Positions 1 to 10,330 of a stretch of DNA of 64,000 nucleotides are shown one piece after another. A program made the translations under genes and the position numbers. The notes under the pieces are model-generated. The model searched no databases, was not told the origin of the DNA, and saw only the letters and a list, made by a program, of their open reading frames with translations. The stretch lies in contig NZ_CP162553.1 in assembly GCF_040939785.1 (NCBI RefSeq), positions 7,459,001 through 7,523,000 of the forward strand. Reading direction: 5' to 3'. Source of the DNA: Bradyrhizobium lupini. GTDB lineage: Bacteria; Pseudomonadota; Alphaproteobacteria; Rhizobiales; Xanthobacteraceae. Each line of letters opens with the position of its first letter. Position 1 is the first letter of the stretch.

Positions 1-1
1 T

Positions 2-196
2 ACCGCCAATACCCTCGAGGTTCCCGCGGTCGTGCTCGGCGATCTCGCGTTCCACTATGAATGGCAGAACTGGCGCACCGCGCTGAACGTGATCAACCTG
101 ACCGACAAGATCTACGTCGCGAGCTGCGCGGCGGCGTCATCCTGCTTCTACGGCGACCGCCGGCGCGTCACCGCCAGCGTCTCCTACAAATGGTGA
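2..196 (+). CDS. TonB-dependent siderophore receptor, 3' fragment
   Basis: Only the last 64 codons are in the window and the 5' part lies upstream. The frame reads LGDLAFHYEWQNWRTALNVINLTDKIYVASC and ends in TASVSYKW followed by TGA. This is the typical last pair of strands of an outer-membrane TonB-dependent receptor: an NLTDK turn, then a final strand ending in an aromatic residue. Such proteins import ferric siderophores using TonB energy. The ligand cannot be told from this fragment. It is probably not part of the nuo operon, which starts 570 bases later. Confidence 0.8.
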   Translation, partial: TANTLEVPAVVLGDLAFHYEWQNWRTALNVINLTDKIYVASCAAASSCFYGDRRRVTASVSYKW

Positions 197-765
197 GGCA
201 AATGACGAGAACAGGCGAGGGAAGGCCATCGTGAGAGCCTGACCGGCCCGTCGCCGGCTTCCACCACGAGATCGATGAGCTCGCGGGTCATGCCCCCCGG
301 CCCGAAGCTCATGCGAGCGCGGCGCGCGACGACCCAGCCACGTCGCCGCCGCGCTCGCCACCCATTTTCCGCTGGGGCGAAGTGGGCCTCCTGCCCGACA
401 CATTCGCCAGACGAGCCCAGGTCCGATCGTGATGCATGGCTCCCGGGTCGCTCGCCCGATAATGGGCGCGCTTGCCTCGTTATAATCTGGACTTTGCAGC
501 GTCGCGGCCTAGATAAGGTGAGCCTTCCCAACCACGGACGTCACGGCCCAGCGCGTGTGGACTGATCGGGGCGCCCTTGCTGGGGCTGTCGATCTGCTCC
601 ATACCAGCCGCGGGGTGATTCCGGGATTTCCACCGTTCTGAGGGCGACAAAGGGCCTAAAAAGAGCGTGTCTTGCGCCCATTGGTGCACTGCGCTAAGGC
701 TCAGAACAATTCCAAACTGGACGAATCCGTGGCTGTCCCGAGGCTGCGGGAAAAAGGGCTCGTCA
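197..765. other. Intergenic region upstream of nuoA, no convincing gene
   Basis: Open frames occur on both strands but none shows a recognisable domain or a good ribosome binding site. A minus-strand frame around 200-310 reads MSFGPGGMTRELIDLVVEAG, which could be decayed coding sequence, but I cannot name it. The nuo promoter must lie here. A perfect TATAAT occurs at 481-486 without a good -35 box 17 bases upstream, so I do not assign it firmly. Confidence 0.4.
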
Positions 766-1131
766 ATGAGCGGCATTCTGCAGAACTATCTTCCACTCGT
801 CGTCTTCATAGGGGTAGCGGGCCTCATTGGCCTGGTGCTGCTGATCGCGCCGTTCATCGTGGCGTTCCAGCAGCCGGACCCGGAAAAGCTGTCGGCGTAT
901 GAGTGCGGTTTCAACGCCTTCGACGACGCCCGCATGAAGTTCGACGTCCGCTTCTATCTCGTCGCCATCCTCTTCATCATCTTCGACCTCGAGGTGGCGT
1001 TCCTGTTTCCCTGGGCGGTGGCGTTCGGCAAGCTCGGCGCGACCGGCTTCTGGTCCATGGTGGTGTTCCTCGCCGTGCTGACGGTCGGGTTCGCCTATGA
1101 ATGGAAGAAAGGCGCACTGGAATGGGATTGA
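766..1131 (+). CDS. nuoA: NADH-quinone oxidoreductase subunit A
   Basis: Small membrane subunit of complex I at the junction of the hydrophilic and membrane arms. The 121-residue product has three membrane helices and the family motifs [43 protein letters not shown], including the conserved acidic residues of the second helix. I chose the ATG at 766 ([10 protein letters not shown]) over an in-frame start at 667 because the extra 33 residues are not family-like. It is the first gene of the nuo operon, and its last 10 bases overlap nuoB. Confidence 0.97.
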   Translation: MSGILQNYLPLVVFIGVAGLIGLVLLIAPFIVAFQQPDPEKLSAYECGFNAFDDARMKFDVRFYLVAILFIIFDLEVAFLFPWAVAFGKLGATGFWSMVVFLAVLTVGFAYEWKKGALEWD

Positions 1132-1709
1132 CCCCTACGTCGTCCGCCGGTCCGGTTCTCGCGCCGGCCCCCAAGGGCATCCTGGACCCGTCGACCGGCA
1201 AGCCGGTCGGGGCCAATGATCCGTTCTTCCTCGAGGTCAATTCGGAACTGTCCGACAAAGGCTTCTTCGTGGCCGCGACCGACGACCTCATCACCTGGGC
1301 GCGCACCGGCTCGCTGATGTGGATGACCTTCGGTCTCGCCTGCTGCGCGGTCGAGATGATGCAGGTCTCGATGCCGCGCTACGACGTCGAGCGCTTCGGC
1401 TTCGCGCCGCGCGCTTCACCGCGTCAGTCGGACGTGATGATCGTCGCGGGGACCCTGACCAACAAGATGGCGCCTGCGTTGCGCAAGGTCTACGACCAGA
1501 TGCCCGAGCCGCGCTACGTCATCTCGATGGGCTCCTGCGCCAACGGCGGCGGCTATTATCACTATTCCTACTCGGTCGTGCGCGGTTGCGACCGCATCGT
1601 GCCGATCGACATCTATGTGCCGGGCTGCCCGCCCACGGCGGAAGCGCTGCTCTACGGCGTGCTGCTGCTGCAGAAGAAGATCCGCCGCACCGGCACAATC
1701 GAACGCTAA
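1122..1709 (+). CDS. nuoB: NADH-quinone oxidoreductase subunit B
   Basis: Peripheral-arm subunit carrying the terminal iron-sulfur cluster N2, which passes electrons to quinone. The 195-residue product contains LACCAVEMM with the tandem cysteines, [22 protein letters not shown], and [12 protein letters not shown], which together give the four N2 ligands. The start MGLTPTSS at 1122 lies inside the end of nuoA. An in-frame ATG at 1101 would add seven residues and is less likely. Confidence 0.97.
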   Translation: MGLTPTSSAGPVLAPAPKGILDPSTGKPVGANDPFFLEVNSELSDKGFFVAATDDLITWARTGSLMWMTFGLACCAVEMMQVSMPRYDVERFGFAPRASPRQSDVMIVAGTLTNKMAPALRKVYDQMPEPRYVISMGSCANGGGYYHYSYSVVRGCDRIVPIDIYVPGCPPTAEALLYGVLLLQKKIRRTGTIER

Positions 1710-1720
1710 GGTTTTACGTC

Positions 1721-2335
1721 ATGGACGACGCCAAGCTCGACGCCCTGGGGCAGACGATCGTTAGCGCCCTTCCGGGCGCCGCCATCGGTCATTCGGTGGC
1801 CTTCAACCAACTCACGGTGGATGTCGAGGTCAGCAAAATCGTCGAGGTGGTCAAGTACCTCCGCGACGACCCGAGCTGCCGCTTCATCAACTTCACCGAC
1901 ATCACGGCCGCGGATTATCCGTCGCGCGAAAAACGCTTCGACGTGATCTATCACTTCCTGTCACCGACCTTGAACGCGCGGATCCGGCTCAAGGCCCAGG
2001 CGGACGAGACCACGCAGGTGCCGTCGCTGATCGAGGTGTTTCCCGGCGCCGACTGGTTCGAGCGCGAGGCCTATGACCTCTATGGCGTGATCTTCGTCGG
2101 TCATCCCGACATGCGCCGCCTCCTGACCGATTACGGCTTCGAGGGTCATCCGCTGCGCAAGGATTTCCCGACCACCGGCTTCCTCGAGGTCCGCTACGAC
2201 GACCAGGAGAAGCGGGTGGTGTACGAGCCGGTCAGGCTCAACCAGGAATTCCGCAAGTTCGACTTTTTGTCCCCGTGGGAGGGCGCCGACTATCCGGTCC
2301 TTCCGGGCGATGAAAAAGCGGGGCCGAAGGTCTGA
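1721..2335 (+). CDS. nuoC: NADH-quinone oxidoreductase subunit C
   Basis: 30-kDa peripheral-arm subunit of complex I, which packs against NuoD near the quinone site. The 204-residue product has the family signature [37 protein letters not shown]. The start is the ATG at 1721 ([10 protein letters not shown]), 11 bases after nuoB; the open frame runs further upstream, but that part is nuoB read out of frame. It is separate from nuoD here, unlike the fused nuoCD of E. coli. Confidence 0.97.
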   Translation: MDDAKLDALGQTIVSALPGAAIGHSVAFNQLTVDVEVSKIVEVVKYLRDDPSCRFINFTDITAADYPSREKRFDVIYHFLSPTLNARIRLKAQADETTQVPSLIEVFPGADWFEREAYDLYGVIFVGHPDMRRLLTDYGFEGHPLRKDFPTTGFLEVRYDDQEKRVVYEPVRLNQEFRKFDFLSPWEGADYPVLPGDEKAGPKV

Positions 2336-2337
2336 TC

Positions 2338-3534
2338 ATGAACGAGCAACCCGAACAGCTTCGCAACTTTACGATCAACTTCGGACCGCAGCATCCGGCT
2401 GCGCACGGCGTGCTGCGCCTGGTGCTGGAGCTTGACGGCGAAGTCGTCGCCCGCGTCGATCCGCATATCGGTCTGCTGCATCGCGGCACCGAAAAGCTGA
2501 TCGAGCAGAAGACCTATCTGCAGGCGATCCCTTATTTCGACCGCCTGGACTACGTCGCGCCGATGAACCAGGAGCACGCCTTCTGCATGGCTGCAGAAAA
2601 GCTGCTCGGCATCGAGGTGCCGCGCCGCGCGCAGCTGATCCGCGTGCTCTATTGCGAGATCGGCCGCATCCTGTCGCATTTGCTCAACGTCACCACGCAG
2701 GCGATGGACGTCGGCGCGCTGACCCCGCCGCTGTGGGGCTTTGAAGAGCGCGAAAAGCTGATGGTGTTCTACGAGCGCGCCTCCGGCAGTCGCATGCACG
2801 CAGCCTATTTCCGCGTCGGCGGCGTGCATCAGGACCTGCCGCAGAAGCTGGTCGACGACATCGACGCCTGGTGCGATCCGTTCCTGAAAGTGGTCGAAGA
2901 TCTCGACCGGCTGCTCACCGCCAACCGCATCTTCAAGCAGCGCAACGTCGACATCGGCGTCGTGTCGCTGAAGGAAGCTTGGGAGTGGGGCTTCTCGGGC
3001 GTGATGGTGCGCGGCTCGGGCGCGGCCTGGGATCTGCGCAAGTCGCAGCCCTATGAATGCTACGCCGAGATGGATTTCGATATCCCGATCGGCAAGAACG
3101 GCGACTGCTATGACCGCTATCTGATCCGCATGGAAGAGATGTGCCAGTCCGTGCGCATCATGAAGCAGTGCATCCAGAAGCTGAACGCGGCCGACGGGAA
3201 GGGTCCCGTCGTCGTCGAGGACAACAAGGTCGCGCCGCCGCGCCGTGGCGAGATGAAGCGCTCGATGGAAGCGCTGATCCACCACTTCAAGCTCTACACC
3301 GAAGGCGTCCACGTGCCCGCCGGCGAGGTCTACGCCGCGGTCGAGGCGCCGAAGGGCGAGTTCGGCGTCTTTCTGATCTCGGACGGCACCAACAAGCCCT
3401 ACAAGTGCAAGATCCGCGCGCCCGGCTTTGCGCATCTGCAGGCGATGGACCACATCTGCCGCGGTCATCTGCTCGCCGACGTCTCGGCGATCCTCGGCTC
3501 GCTCGACATCGTGTTCGGAGAGGTCGATCGGTGA
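2338..3534 (+). CDS. nuoD: NADH-quinone oxidoreductase subunit D
   Basis: 49-kDa peripheral-arm subunit that forms the quinone-binding cavity with NuoB. The 398-residue product begins with [25 protein letters not shown], the conserved HPAAHG loop at the quinone site, and ends in [14 protein letters not shown], the canonical C terminus. It starts two bases after nuoC. Its TGA stop overlaps the ATG of the following methyltransferase gene by one base, so the two are probably translationally coupled. Confidence 0.97.
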   Translation: MNEQPEQLRNFTINFGPQHPAAHGVLRLVLELDGEVVARVDPHIGLLHRGTEKLIEQKTYLQAIPYFDRLDYVAPMNQEHAFCMAAEKLLGIEVPRRAQLIRVLYCEIGRILSHLLNVTTQAMDVGALTPPLWGFEEREKLMVFYERASGSRMHAAYFRVGGVHQDLPQKLVDDIDAWCDPFLKVVEDLDRLLTANRIFKQRNVDIGVVSLKEAWEWGFSGVMVRGSGAAWDLRKSQPYECYAEMDFDIPIGKNGDCYDRYLIRMEEMCQSVRIMKQCIQKLNAADGKGPVVVEDNKVAPPRRGEMKRSMEALIHHFKLYTEGVHVPAGEVYAAVEAPKGEFGVFLISDGTNKPYKCKIRAPGFAHLQAMDHICRGHLLADVSAILGSLDIVFGEVDR

Positions 3535-4496
3535 TGGCGCAGGCGCCGATCCAGTTTGACCGCGCCTCGGGGGCCCTTGAAGGGGCCAACCTGTGGGAGC
3601 GGACGGCTGCCTTGGCGCTGGTGACGGGATCGAAGATCTCGTCGCACTTCTCGCATATGGGCTACATCGCCTGCGCCAATCTGCTGCGCAAGACGCTGCC
3701 CGAGCGCAACATCGCGATCAAGCTCAATCCCGACGCCGTGTTCGAATTTCCCTACGGCGACGGCTATTGGAGCAAGCTGCTCAACCGCTCCTACAATTAC
3801 GAGGACGAGCTGGAGCTGTTGTTCGCCGATTCCATCGACGTCGACTACACGCTGCTCGATTGCGGCGCGAATTACGGCTATTGGTCGGTGCTGGTGTCGA
3901 GCAAGCCGTTCGGCTCGCACAAGGCGATCGCGATCGAGCCGTCGGGGCAGAACTATCCGAAGCTTGACAACAACGCCCGCATTAACGCCAGCCGCTTCGA
4001 GACCATGAAATGCGCGATCGGCGCGGCCCGTGGCACCGCGCGTCTGTCAGGCACCAAGCACGAGGCCTTCAGCATCGCCGGCGATGCGTCGGCGGGCGGC
4101 GAGGACGTGCCGGTCATTGCGCTCGACAATCTGATCGACGACGGCAAGATCGCAGGCACCGGCAAGTACCTGATCAAGCTCGACGTCGAGGGCGTCGAGA
4201 TCGAGGCGATCAAGGGCGGCGCCCGGCTGCTCCAGGCCGACAGCGTCGTCATGTGCGAGGAGCACGGCAGCGACCGTTCGCACGCGGTCTCGCGCTACAT
4301 CCTCGAACACACCCCGCTGAAGCTGATCGTCTACGATCCCAGCACCCGACGTATGGAAACGGTGACCGAGCTGTCGATCCTCGACCGCATCAAGGTCTCC
4401 ACCCACGTCGGCTACAATGTTTTCGGCACCGCAAGCGCATTCTGGCAGGACAGGATCAATGCCCTGAATGCGAAAACAGCGCGCCGTGTGCAGTGA
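3534..4496 (+). CDS. FkbM family SAM-dependent methyltransferase inside the nuo operon
   Basis: The 320-residue product has a class I methyltransferase core: the SAM-binding LLDCGANYGYWSVLV near residue 105, IAIEPSGQNYPKL, and the FkbM signature LIKLDVEGVEIEAIKGGA near residue 213. FkbM proteins usually O-methylate sugars, lipids or polyketides. No signal peptide or membrane helix is evident, so it should act in the cytoplasm. The gene overlaps the nuoD stop by one base and ends 12 bases before nuoE, so it must be co-transcribed with complex I genes. It is not a known complex I component. Its substrate is unknown; a subunit, a lipid or an unrelated metabolite are all possible. Confidence 0.9.
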   Translation: MAQAPIQFDRASGALEGANLWERTAALALVTGSKISSHFSHMGYIACANLLRKTLPERNIAIKLNPDAVFEFPYGDGYWSKLLNRSYNYEDELELLFADSIDVDYTLLDCGANYGYWSVLVSSKPFGSHKAIAIEPSGQNYPKLDNNARINASRFETMKCAIGAARGTARLSGTKHEAFSIAGDASAGGEDVPVIALDNLIDDGKIAGTGKYLIKLDVEGVEIEAIKGGARLLQADSVVMCEEHGSDRSHAVSRYILEHTPLKLIVYDPSTRRMETVTELSILDRIKVSTHVGYNVFGTASAFWQDRINALNAKTARRVQ

Positions 4497-4508
4497 GAGA
4501 TTGAAGAG

Positions 4509-5120
4509 ATGTCCGTTCGCCGATTAGCACCGAAGGAAGTCCAGCCCGCGAGCTTTGCGTTCACGGAGGAGAACCTCGCGTTCGCCAAGCAGCAGATCGC
4601 GAAATATCCGGCCGGACGCCAGGCTTCGGCCGTCATCGCCATCCTCTGGCGGGCGCAGGAGCAGCACGACGGCTGGGTCTCGGAAGCCGCGATCCGCGTC
4701 ATCGCCGACATGCTCGACATGCCCTATATCCGCGTGCTCGAGGTCGCCACCTTCTACACGATGTTCCAGCTCGCCCCGGTCGGCAAGAAGGCCCACGTCC
4801 AGGTCTGCGGCACCACGCCGTGCCGCCTGCGCGGGGCCGAGGATCTGATCCACGTCTGCGAGCACCGCATTCATCACGAGCCCTTCCATCTCTCCAAGGA
4901 CGGCAATTTCAGCTGGGAGGAGGTGGAGTGCCTCGGTGCCTGCGTGAATGCGCCGATGGTGCTGATCGGCAAGGACACATATGAGGATCTGACCAAGGAA
5001 AGCTTCGGCAAGGTGCTCGATGGCTTTGCCTCGGGCAACCCGCCCAAGCCCGGTCCGCAGAACGGCCGCCAGTTCTCGGCGCCGACCGGTGGGCCGACAA
5101 CGCTGAAGGAAATCACCTGA
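4509..5120 (+). CDS. nuoE: NADH-quinone oxidoreductase subunit E
   Basis: 24-kDa subunit of the NADH-oxidising module, with a thioredoxin-like fold holding a 2Fe-2S cluster (N1a). The 203-residue product shows the ligands in [10 protein letters not shown] and [11 protein letters not shown]. The N-terminal part ([37 protein letters not shown]) matches the helical domain that packs on NuoF. The Pro/Gly-rich C-terminal tail is usual in rhizobial homologues. Confidence 0.97.
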   Translation: MSVRRLAPKEVQPASFAFTEENLAFAKQQIAKYPAGRQASAVIAILWRAQEQHDGWVSEAAIRVIADMLDMPYIRVLEVATFYTMFQLAPVGKKAHVQVCGTTPCRLRGAEDLIHVCEHRIHHEPFHLSKDGNFSWEEVECLGACVNAPMVLIGKDTYEDLTKESFGKVLDGFASGNPPKPGPQNGRQFSAPTGGPTTLKEIT

Positions 5121-5158
5121 TGCGTGATCTCTCACCGCCAGTTGAAGGGAGCAGTGTT

Positions 5159-5323
5159 GTGAAGAAGTGGGGCTTCGTCGCAATGCATTCCGCCGTGGCG
5201 GCCACATTCATTTTCCTGCTTCAGCGCTTCGCCCTGAACGCGTCGCTGGAATCCAGTCTGCTCTGGGCGCTGACCTTCGCCGTCTGCGCCGCCGGGCTTG
5301 CCTACAAGCAAGCCAACCGTTGA
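5159..5323 (+). CDS. Small two-helix membrane protein between nuoE and nuoF
   Basis: A short product with two hydrophobic segments, WGFVAMHSAVAATFIFLLQRFAL and LLWALTFAVCAAGLAY, ending KQANR. The GTG at 5159 gives 54 residues and has a good ribosome binding site (GAAGGGAG, about 8 bases upstream). An in-frame ATG at 5120 overlaps the nuoE stop and would add 13 polar residues. It lies between two genes for soluble subunits, with 15 bases to nuoF. I do not recognise a family. It may be an assembly or accessory factor of complex I, but that rests on position alone. Confidence 0.75.
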   Translation: MKKWGFVAMHSAVAATFIFLLQRFALNASLESSLLWALTFAVCAAGLAYKQANR

Positions 5324-5338
5324 TCGGAAAGCACTGAC

Positions 5339-6664
5339 ATGCTCGAGGACAAGGACCGCATCTTCAAGAACCTCTACGGCCTCCACGATTGGGGGCTCGA
5401 GGGCGCGCGGCGCCGCGGCGCCTGGGATGGTACGAAGAACATCATCGACAAGGGCCGTGACTGGATCATCAACGAGATGAAGGCGTCGGGGCTGCGCGGC
5501 CGCGGTGGCGCCGGCTTCCCGACCGGCCTGAAATGGTCGTTCATGCCGAAGGAATCGACCGACGGCCGGCCGAGCTATCTCGTCGTCAACGCCGACGAAT
5601 CCGAGCCCGGGACTTGCAAGGATCGCGAGATCATGCGGCACGATCCGCATCTCCTGATCGAGGGCTGCCTGATCGCGAGCTGCGCGATGAACGCGCATGC
5701 CTGCTACATCTATGTCCGCGGCGAGTTCATCCGCGAGCGCGAGCATCTCCAGGCGGCGATCGACCAGGCCTATGAGGCCAAGCTGGTCGGCAAGGACAAC
5801 GTCAACGGCTGGCCGTTCGACATCTACGTCGCCCACGGCGCCGGCGCCTATATCTGCGGCGAGGAAACCGCGCTGCTCGAGAGCCTCGAAGGCAAGAAGG
5901 GCCAGCCGCGCCTGAAGCCGCCGTTCCCGGCCAATGTCGGCCTGTACGGCTGCCCGACCACCGTCAACAATGTCGAGTCGATCGCGGTTGCGCCGGACAT
6001 CCTGCGCCGTGGCGCGGCATGGTTCGCCGGCATCGGTCGTCCGAACAATGTCGGCACCAAGCTGTTCTGCATCTCCGGCCATGTCGAGCGGCCCTGCAAC
6101 GTCGAAGAGGCCATGGGCATTCCGTTCCGTGAGCTGATCGAGAAGCATTGCGGCGGCATCCGCGGTGGTTGGGACAACCTCAAGGCCGTGATCCCCGGCG
6201 GCTCCTCCGTGCGCATGGTGCCGGCCGAGCAGATCATCGACACGCCGATGGATTTCGACAGCTTGAGCAAGCTGCGCTCGGGTCTCGGCACCGCGGCCGT
6301 GATCGTGATGGACAAGTCGACCGATTTGATCCGCGCCATCGCCCGCATCTCCTATTTCTACAAGCATGAGAGCTGCGGCCAGTGCACGCCGTGCCGCGAA
6401 GGCACCGGCTGGATGTGGCGCGTCTTGACCCGCATGGCCGAAGGCCGCGCCCACAAGCGCGAGATCGACATGCTGCTGGAAGTCACCAAGCAGGTCGAAG
6501 GCCACACCATCTGCGCGCTTGGCGACGCGGCGGCGTGGCCGATCCAGGGCCTGATAGCGCATTTCCGTCACGAGATCGAAGCGCGCATCGACCAATATTC
6601 GCACAAGTCCGACATCGACGATATCGGCGTCCGCGATCCCGTGAACATGGTCGCGGCGGAGTAG
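5339..6664 (+). CDS. nuoF: NADH-quinone oxidoreductase subunit F (NADH-binding)
   Basis: 51-kDa flavoprotein that takes hydride from NADH through FMN and holds 4Fe-4S cluster N3. The 441-residue product has the FMN/NADH glycine-rich loop [17 protein letters not shown], the [25 protein letters not shown] segment, and cluster ligands in [12 protein letters not shown] with a distal cysteine in [13 protein letters not shown]. It sits five bases before nuoG, with which it forms the dehydrogenase module together with NuoE. Confidence 0.97.
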   Translation: MLEDKDRIFKNLYGLHDWGLEGARRRGAWDGTKNIIDKGRDWIINEMKASGLRGRGGAGFPTGLKWSFMPKESTDGRPSYLVVNADESEPGTCKDREIMRHDPHLLIEGCLIASCAMNAHACYIYVRGEFIREREHLQAAIDQAYEAKLVGKDNVNGWPFDIYVAHGAGAYICGEETALLESLEGKKGQPRLKPPFPANVGLYGCPTTVNNVESIAVAPDILRRGAAWFAGIGRPNNVGTKLFCISGHVERPCNVEEAMGIPFRELIEKHCGGIRGGWDNLKAVIPGGSSVRMVPAEQIIDTPMDFDSLSKLRSGLGTAAVIVMDKSTDLIRAIARISYFYKHESCGQCTPCREGTGWMWRVLTRMAEGRAHKREIDMLLEVTKQVEGHTICALGDAAAWPIQGLIAHFRHEIEARIDQYSHKSDIDDIGVRDPVNMVAAE

Positions 6665-6669
6665 AGAGA

Positions 6670-8746
6670 ATGACCAAGCTCATCATCGACGGTAAAGAGA
6701 TCGATGTCCCCGCCGAATACACGCTGCTCCAGGCGTGCGAAGCGGCCGGCGCCGAGATTCCGCGCTTCTGCTATCATGAGCGGCTGTCGATCGCCGGCAA
6801 TTGCCGGATGTGCCTCGTCGAGGTGAAGGGCGGCCCGAAGCCGGTCGCGAGCTGCGCCTGGGGCGTGCGCGATTGCCGTCCAGGCCCCAAGGGCGAGCCG
6901 CCGGAAATCTCCACCCGTTCGCCGATGGTGAAGAAGGCGCGCGAAGGCGTGATGGAATTCCTTCTGATCAACCATCCGCTGGATTGCCCGATCTGCGATC
7001 AGGGCGGCGAGTGCGACCTCCAGGACCAGGCGATGGGCTACGGTGTCGACACCAGCCGCTTCGCCGAGAACAAGCGCGCGGTCGAGGACAAATATCTCGG
7101 CGCGTTGGTCAAGACCTCGATGAACCGCTGCATCCAGTGCACCCGCTGCGTCCGCTTCTCGGCGGAAGTGGCCGGCGCCCCCGAAATGGGTGCGACCGGC
7201 CGCGGCGAGGACATGGAGATCACGACCTATCTCGAGCACGCGCTGACCTCGGAATTGCAAGGCAATCTCGTCGACATCTGCCCGGTCGGCGCGCTGACCT
7301 CGAAGCCCTATGCTTTCGCCGCGCGCCCGTGGGAGCTCGGCAAGACCCAGTCGATCGACGTGATGGACGGCGTGGGATCCGCGATCCGCGTCGACACCCG
7401 CGGCCGCGAAGTGATGCGTATCCTGCCGCGCATCAACGAGGCCGTGAACGAGGAGTGGATCTCCGACAAGACCCGTCACGTCGTCGACGGCCTGCGCACC
7501 CAGCGTCTCGACCGGCCCTATATCCGCGAAGCCGGCAAGCTGCGCGCGGCGAACTGGCCCGAGGCCTTTGCCGCGATCGCCGCGAAAGCGGCCCGCACCG
7601 ACGGCAAGCGCATCGGCGCGATCGCGGGCGACCTCGCTGGCGTCGAAGAGATGTTCGCGCTGAAGGATCTGCTGGCCAAATACGGCTCGGCCAATCTGGC
7701 GGTGCAGGGCGGCGACGCCTTCGATCCCGCGCTCGGCCGCGGCTCCTACATCTTCAATCCGACGCTCGCCGGCGTCGAGCAGGCCGATGCGCTGCTCATC
7801 ATCGGCGCCAATCCGCGGAAAGAAGCGGCCGTGTTCAATGCCCGCATCCGCAAGCGCTGGCGCGCCGGCGGCTTCAAGGTCGGCGTGATCGGCGCCAAGC
7901 CCGACCTCACGTACGACTATGATCACCTCGGCGCGGGCACCGACACGCTGGGTGAGCTCGCGGCCGGCAAGCACTCCTTCATGGACGTGCTGAAGAACGC
8001 CAAGAACCCGATCATCCTGGTCGGTGCTGGCGCCGCCTCGCGCCACGACGGCGCCGCCATTCTCGCAGCCGCGGCCAAGCTCGCACTCGACGTCGGCGCG
8101 CTCAAGGACGGCTGGAACGGCTTCGGCGTCCTGCACGAGAGCGCCTCGCGCGTCGGCGCTCTCGATATCGGCTTTGTCGCTGGTCAGGGCGGGCTGAATG
8201 CGGCGCAGATGACGACGTTCGGGACGCTCGATCTGCTGTTCCTGCTCGGCGCCGACGAGATCAAGCCGTCGGACGGCACCTTCGTCGTCTATATCGGCAC
8301 CCACGGCGACCGCGGCGCCCATCGGGCCGACGTGATCCTGCCAGCAGCCGCCTATACCGAGAAGTCCGCGATCTACGTCAACACCGAAGGCCGCGTGCAA
8401 ATGACCGGACGCGCCGCATTCCCGCCGGGCGAGGCCCGCGAGGACTGGGCGATTGTCCGCGCGCTGTCGGAGGCGCTCGGCAAGAAGCTCGGCTATGACC
8501 TCGCTTTCGGCCCTGCGCCAGGCGATCTTCAAGGCCGTGCCGCATCTGATGCGTCTCGACCAGATCGAGCCCGGCTCGGCCGACCAGATCAAGAAGCTCG
8601 CGGGGAAGGGCGGCACGACGGAGAAGGCCCCGTTCAAGCCGCTTGTCGAGGACTTCTATTTGACCAACCCAATCGCGCGTGCGTCCGCCGTGATGGCGGA
8701 ATGTTCGCGGCTTGCCTCCGGGCAGATGCTGACCGCAGCGGAGTGA
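6670..8746 (+). CDS. nuoG: NADH-quinone oxidoreductase subunit G, one-base frameshift near 8499
   Basis: 75-kDa subunit carrying several iron-sulfur clusters of the electron wire. The N terminus has the 2Fe-2S ligands ([17 protein letters not shown]), the His-Cys3 4Fe-4S site ([18 protein letters not shown]) and [10 protein letters not shown]...[13 protein letters not shown], followed by a molybdopterin-oxidoreductase-like domain. The frame breaks after KKLGYD: an extra C at 8499-8500 turns GAC TCG into GAC CTC G. Dropping one base restores [25 protein letters not shown] and a normal end at MLTAAE, giving 691 residues. Because complex I genes on both sides are intact, I think this is a sequence error. 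Confidence 0.93.
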
Positions 8747-8750
8747 GCCG

Positions 8751-9818
8751 ATGGAATTCTTCGAAAGCGCATTCTGGACCGGGTTCCTCTGGCCGCTGAT
8801 CATCATGATCGCGCAGAGCGTCCTGGTGCTGGTCGTTCTGCTGGTGGCGATCGCCTACATCCTGCTCGCCGACCGCAAGATCTGGGCGGCGGTGCAGATC
8901 CGCCGCGGCCCGAACGTGGTTGGTCCCTGGGGCCTGCTGCAATCCTTCGCCGACCTCCTGAAGTTCGTGCTGAAGGAGCCGATCATCCCGTCCGGCGCCA
9001 ACAAGGGCGTGTTTCTTCTTGCTCCCTTGGTCTCGTGCGTGCTCGCGCTCGCGGCCTGGGCGGTGATCCCTACCAATCTCGGCTGGGTGATCTCCGACAT
9101 CAACGTCGGCGTTCTCTTCATCTTCGCGATCTCGTCGCTGTCGATCTACGGCATCATCATGGCCGGCTGGTCGTCGAACTCGAAATATCCGTTCCTCGCG
9201 GCGCTGCGCTCGGCGGCGCAGATGGTGTCCTACGAGGTCTCGATCGGCTTCGTCATCATCACGGTGCTGCTCTGCGCCGGCACGCTGAACCTCTCGGCCG
9301 TGGTCGAGGCGCAGCATGTCCGCGGCCTCGCCAGCCTGATCGGGCTGCCGCAGCTCACCATCCTGAACTGGTACGTCTGGCCGCTGTTCCCGATGTTCGT
9401 GATCTTCTACGTCTCGGCGCTGGCTGAAACCAACCGCCCGCCGTTCGACCTCGTCGAAGCAGAATCCGAGCTCGTCGCCGGCTTCATGGTCGAGTACGGC
9501 TCGACGCCGTATCTTCTGTTCATGCTCGGCGAGTATGTCGCGATTGCCACGATGTGCGCGATGGCGACGATCTTGTTTCTCGGAGGCTGGCTGCCGCCGG
9601 TGGACCTGCCGCCCTTCAACTGGGTGCCGGGGATCATCTGGTTCTCGCTGAAACTGTTCTTCATGTTCTTCCTGTTCGCGATGGCCAAGGCGATCGTGCC
9701 GCGCTACCGCTACGATCAACTGATGCGCCTCGGCTGGAAAGTGTTCCTGCCGTTGTCGCTGGCGATGGTGATCGTGGTGGCCGGTGTGCTGCACTTCGCC
9801 GACATCGCGCCGAAGTGA
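8751..9818 (+). CDS. nuoH: NADH-quinone oxidoreductase subunit H
   Basis: Membrane-arm subunit next to the quinone chamber, about eight helices. The 355-residue product contains the conserved loops [31 protein letters not shown] and [28 protein letters not shown], both characteristic of NuoH/ND1. It starts four bases after nuoG and ends eight bases before nuoI. Confidence 0.97.
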   Translation: MEFFESAFWTGFLWPLIIMIAQSVLVLVVLLVAIAYILLADRKIWAAVQIRRGPNVVGPWGLLQSFADLLKFVLKEPIIPSGANKGVFLLAPLVSCVLALAAWAVIPTNLGWVISDINVGVLFIFAISSLSIYGIIMAGWSSNSKYPFLAALRSAAQMVSYEVSIGFVIITVLLCAGTLNLSAVVEAQHVRGLASLIGLPQLTILNWYVWPLFPMFVIFYVSALAETNRPPFDLVEAESELVAGFMVEYGSTPYLLFMLGEYVAIATMCAMATILFLGGWLPPVDLPPFNWVPGIIWFSLKLFFMFFLFAMAKAIVPRYRYDQLMRLGWKVFLPLSLAMVIVVAGVLHFADIAPK

Positions 9819-9826
9819 GGGCCGTC

Positions 9827-10321
9827 ATGGGTATCAACATCAACGCCACTGCACGCTCGCTTCTGCTGTCGGAATTCGTCTCGGCGTTCTTCCTCGCCAT
9901 GCGCTATTTCTTCCAGCCGAAGCCGACGCTGAACTATCCCTTCGAGAAGGGCCCGATCTCCCCGCGCTTCCGCGGCGAGCATGCGCTGCGCCGCTATCCG
10001 AACGGAGAAGAGCGCTGCATCGCCTGCAAGCTGTGCGAAGCGGTTTGCCCGGCCCAGGCCATCACCATCGAGGCCGGTCCGCGCCGCAACGACGGCACCC
10101 GCCGCACCGTGCGCTACGACATCGACATGGTGAAGTGCATCTATTGCGGCCTCTGCCAGGAAGCCTGTCCGGTCGACGCCATCGTCGAAGGTCCGAACTT
10201 CGAGTTCGCGACCGAGACCCGCGAGGAACTGTTCTATGACAAGGCCAAGCTGCTCGCCAATGGCGACCGCTGGGAACGCGAGATCGCGAAAGCGATCGAA
10301 CTCGACGCGCCGTACCGGTGA
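9827..10321 (+). CDS. nuoI: NADH-quinone oxidoreductase subunit I
   Basis: 23-kDa ferredoxin-like subunit with clusters N6a and N6b, which passes electrons to NuoB. Both 4Fe-4S motifs are visible: [12 protein letters not shown] and [12 protein letters not shown], each with the distal proline. The 164-residue product starts at the ATG at 9827 ([17 protein letters not shown]), close to the usual N terminus of rhizobial homologues; the longer open frame upstream is nuoH out of frame. Confidence 0.96.
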   Translation: MGININATARSLLLSEFVSAFFLAMRYFFQPKPTLNYPFEKGPISPRFRGEHALRRYPNGEERCIACKLCEAVCPAQAITIEAGPRRNDGTRRTVRYDIDMVKCIYCGLCQEACPVDAIVEGPNFEFATETREELFYDKAKLLANGDRWEREIAKAIELDAPYR

Positions 10322-10330
10322 GATGAGAGC

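Noticed and set aside
472..486. TATAAT upstream of nuoA as the nuo promoter
   Set aside because: The -10 is perfect but the -35 position reads GATAAT and TTGCCT is much too close, so I did not call it.
6568..8637. A 689-codon open frame antisense to nuoG
   Set aside because: Shadow of the nuoG coding strand in high-G+C sequence; no domain, no start signal.
8494..8746. Real truncation of nuoG as loss of complex I
   Set aside because: The downstream part is intact in another frame and all other nuo genes are intact, so one extra base is a better explanation.
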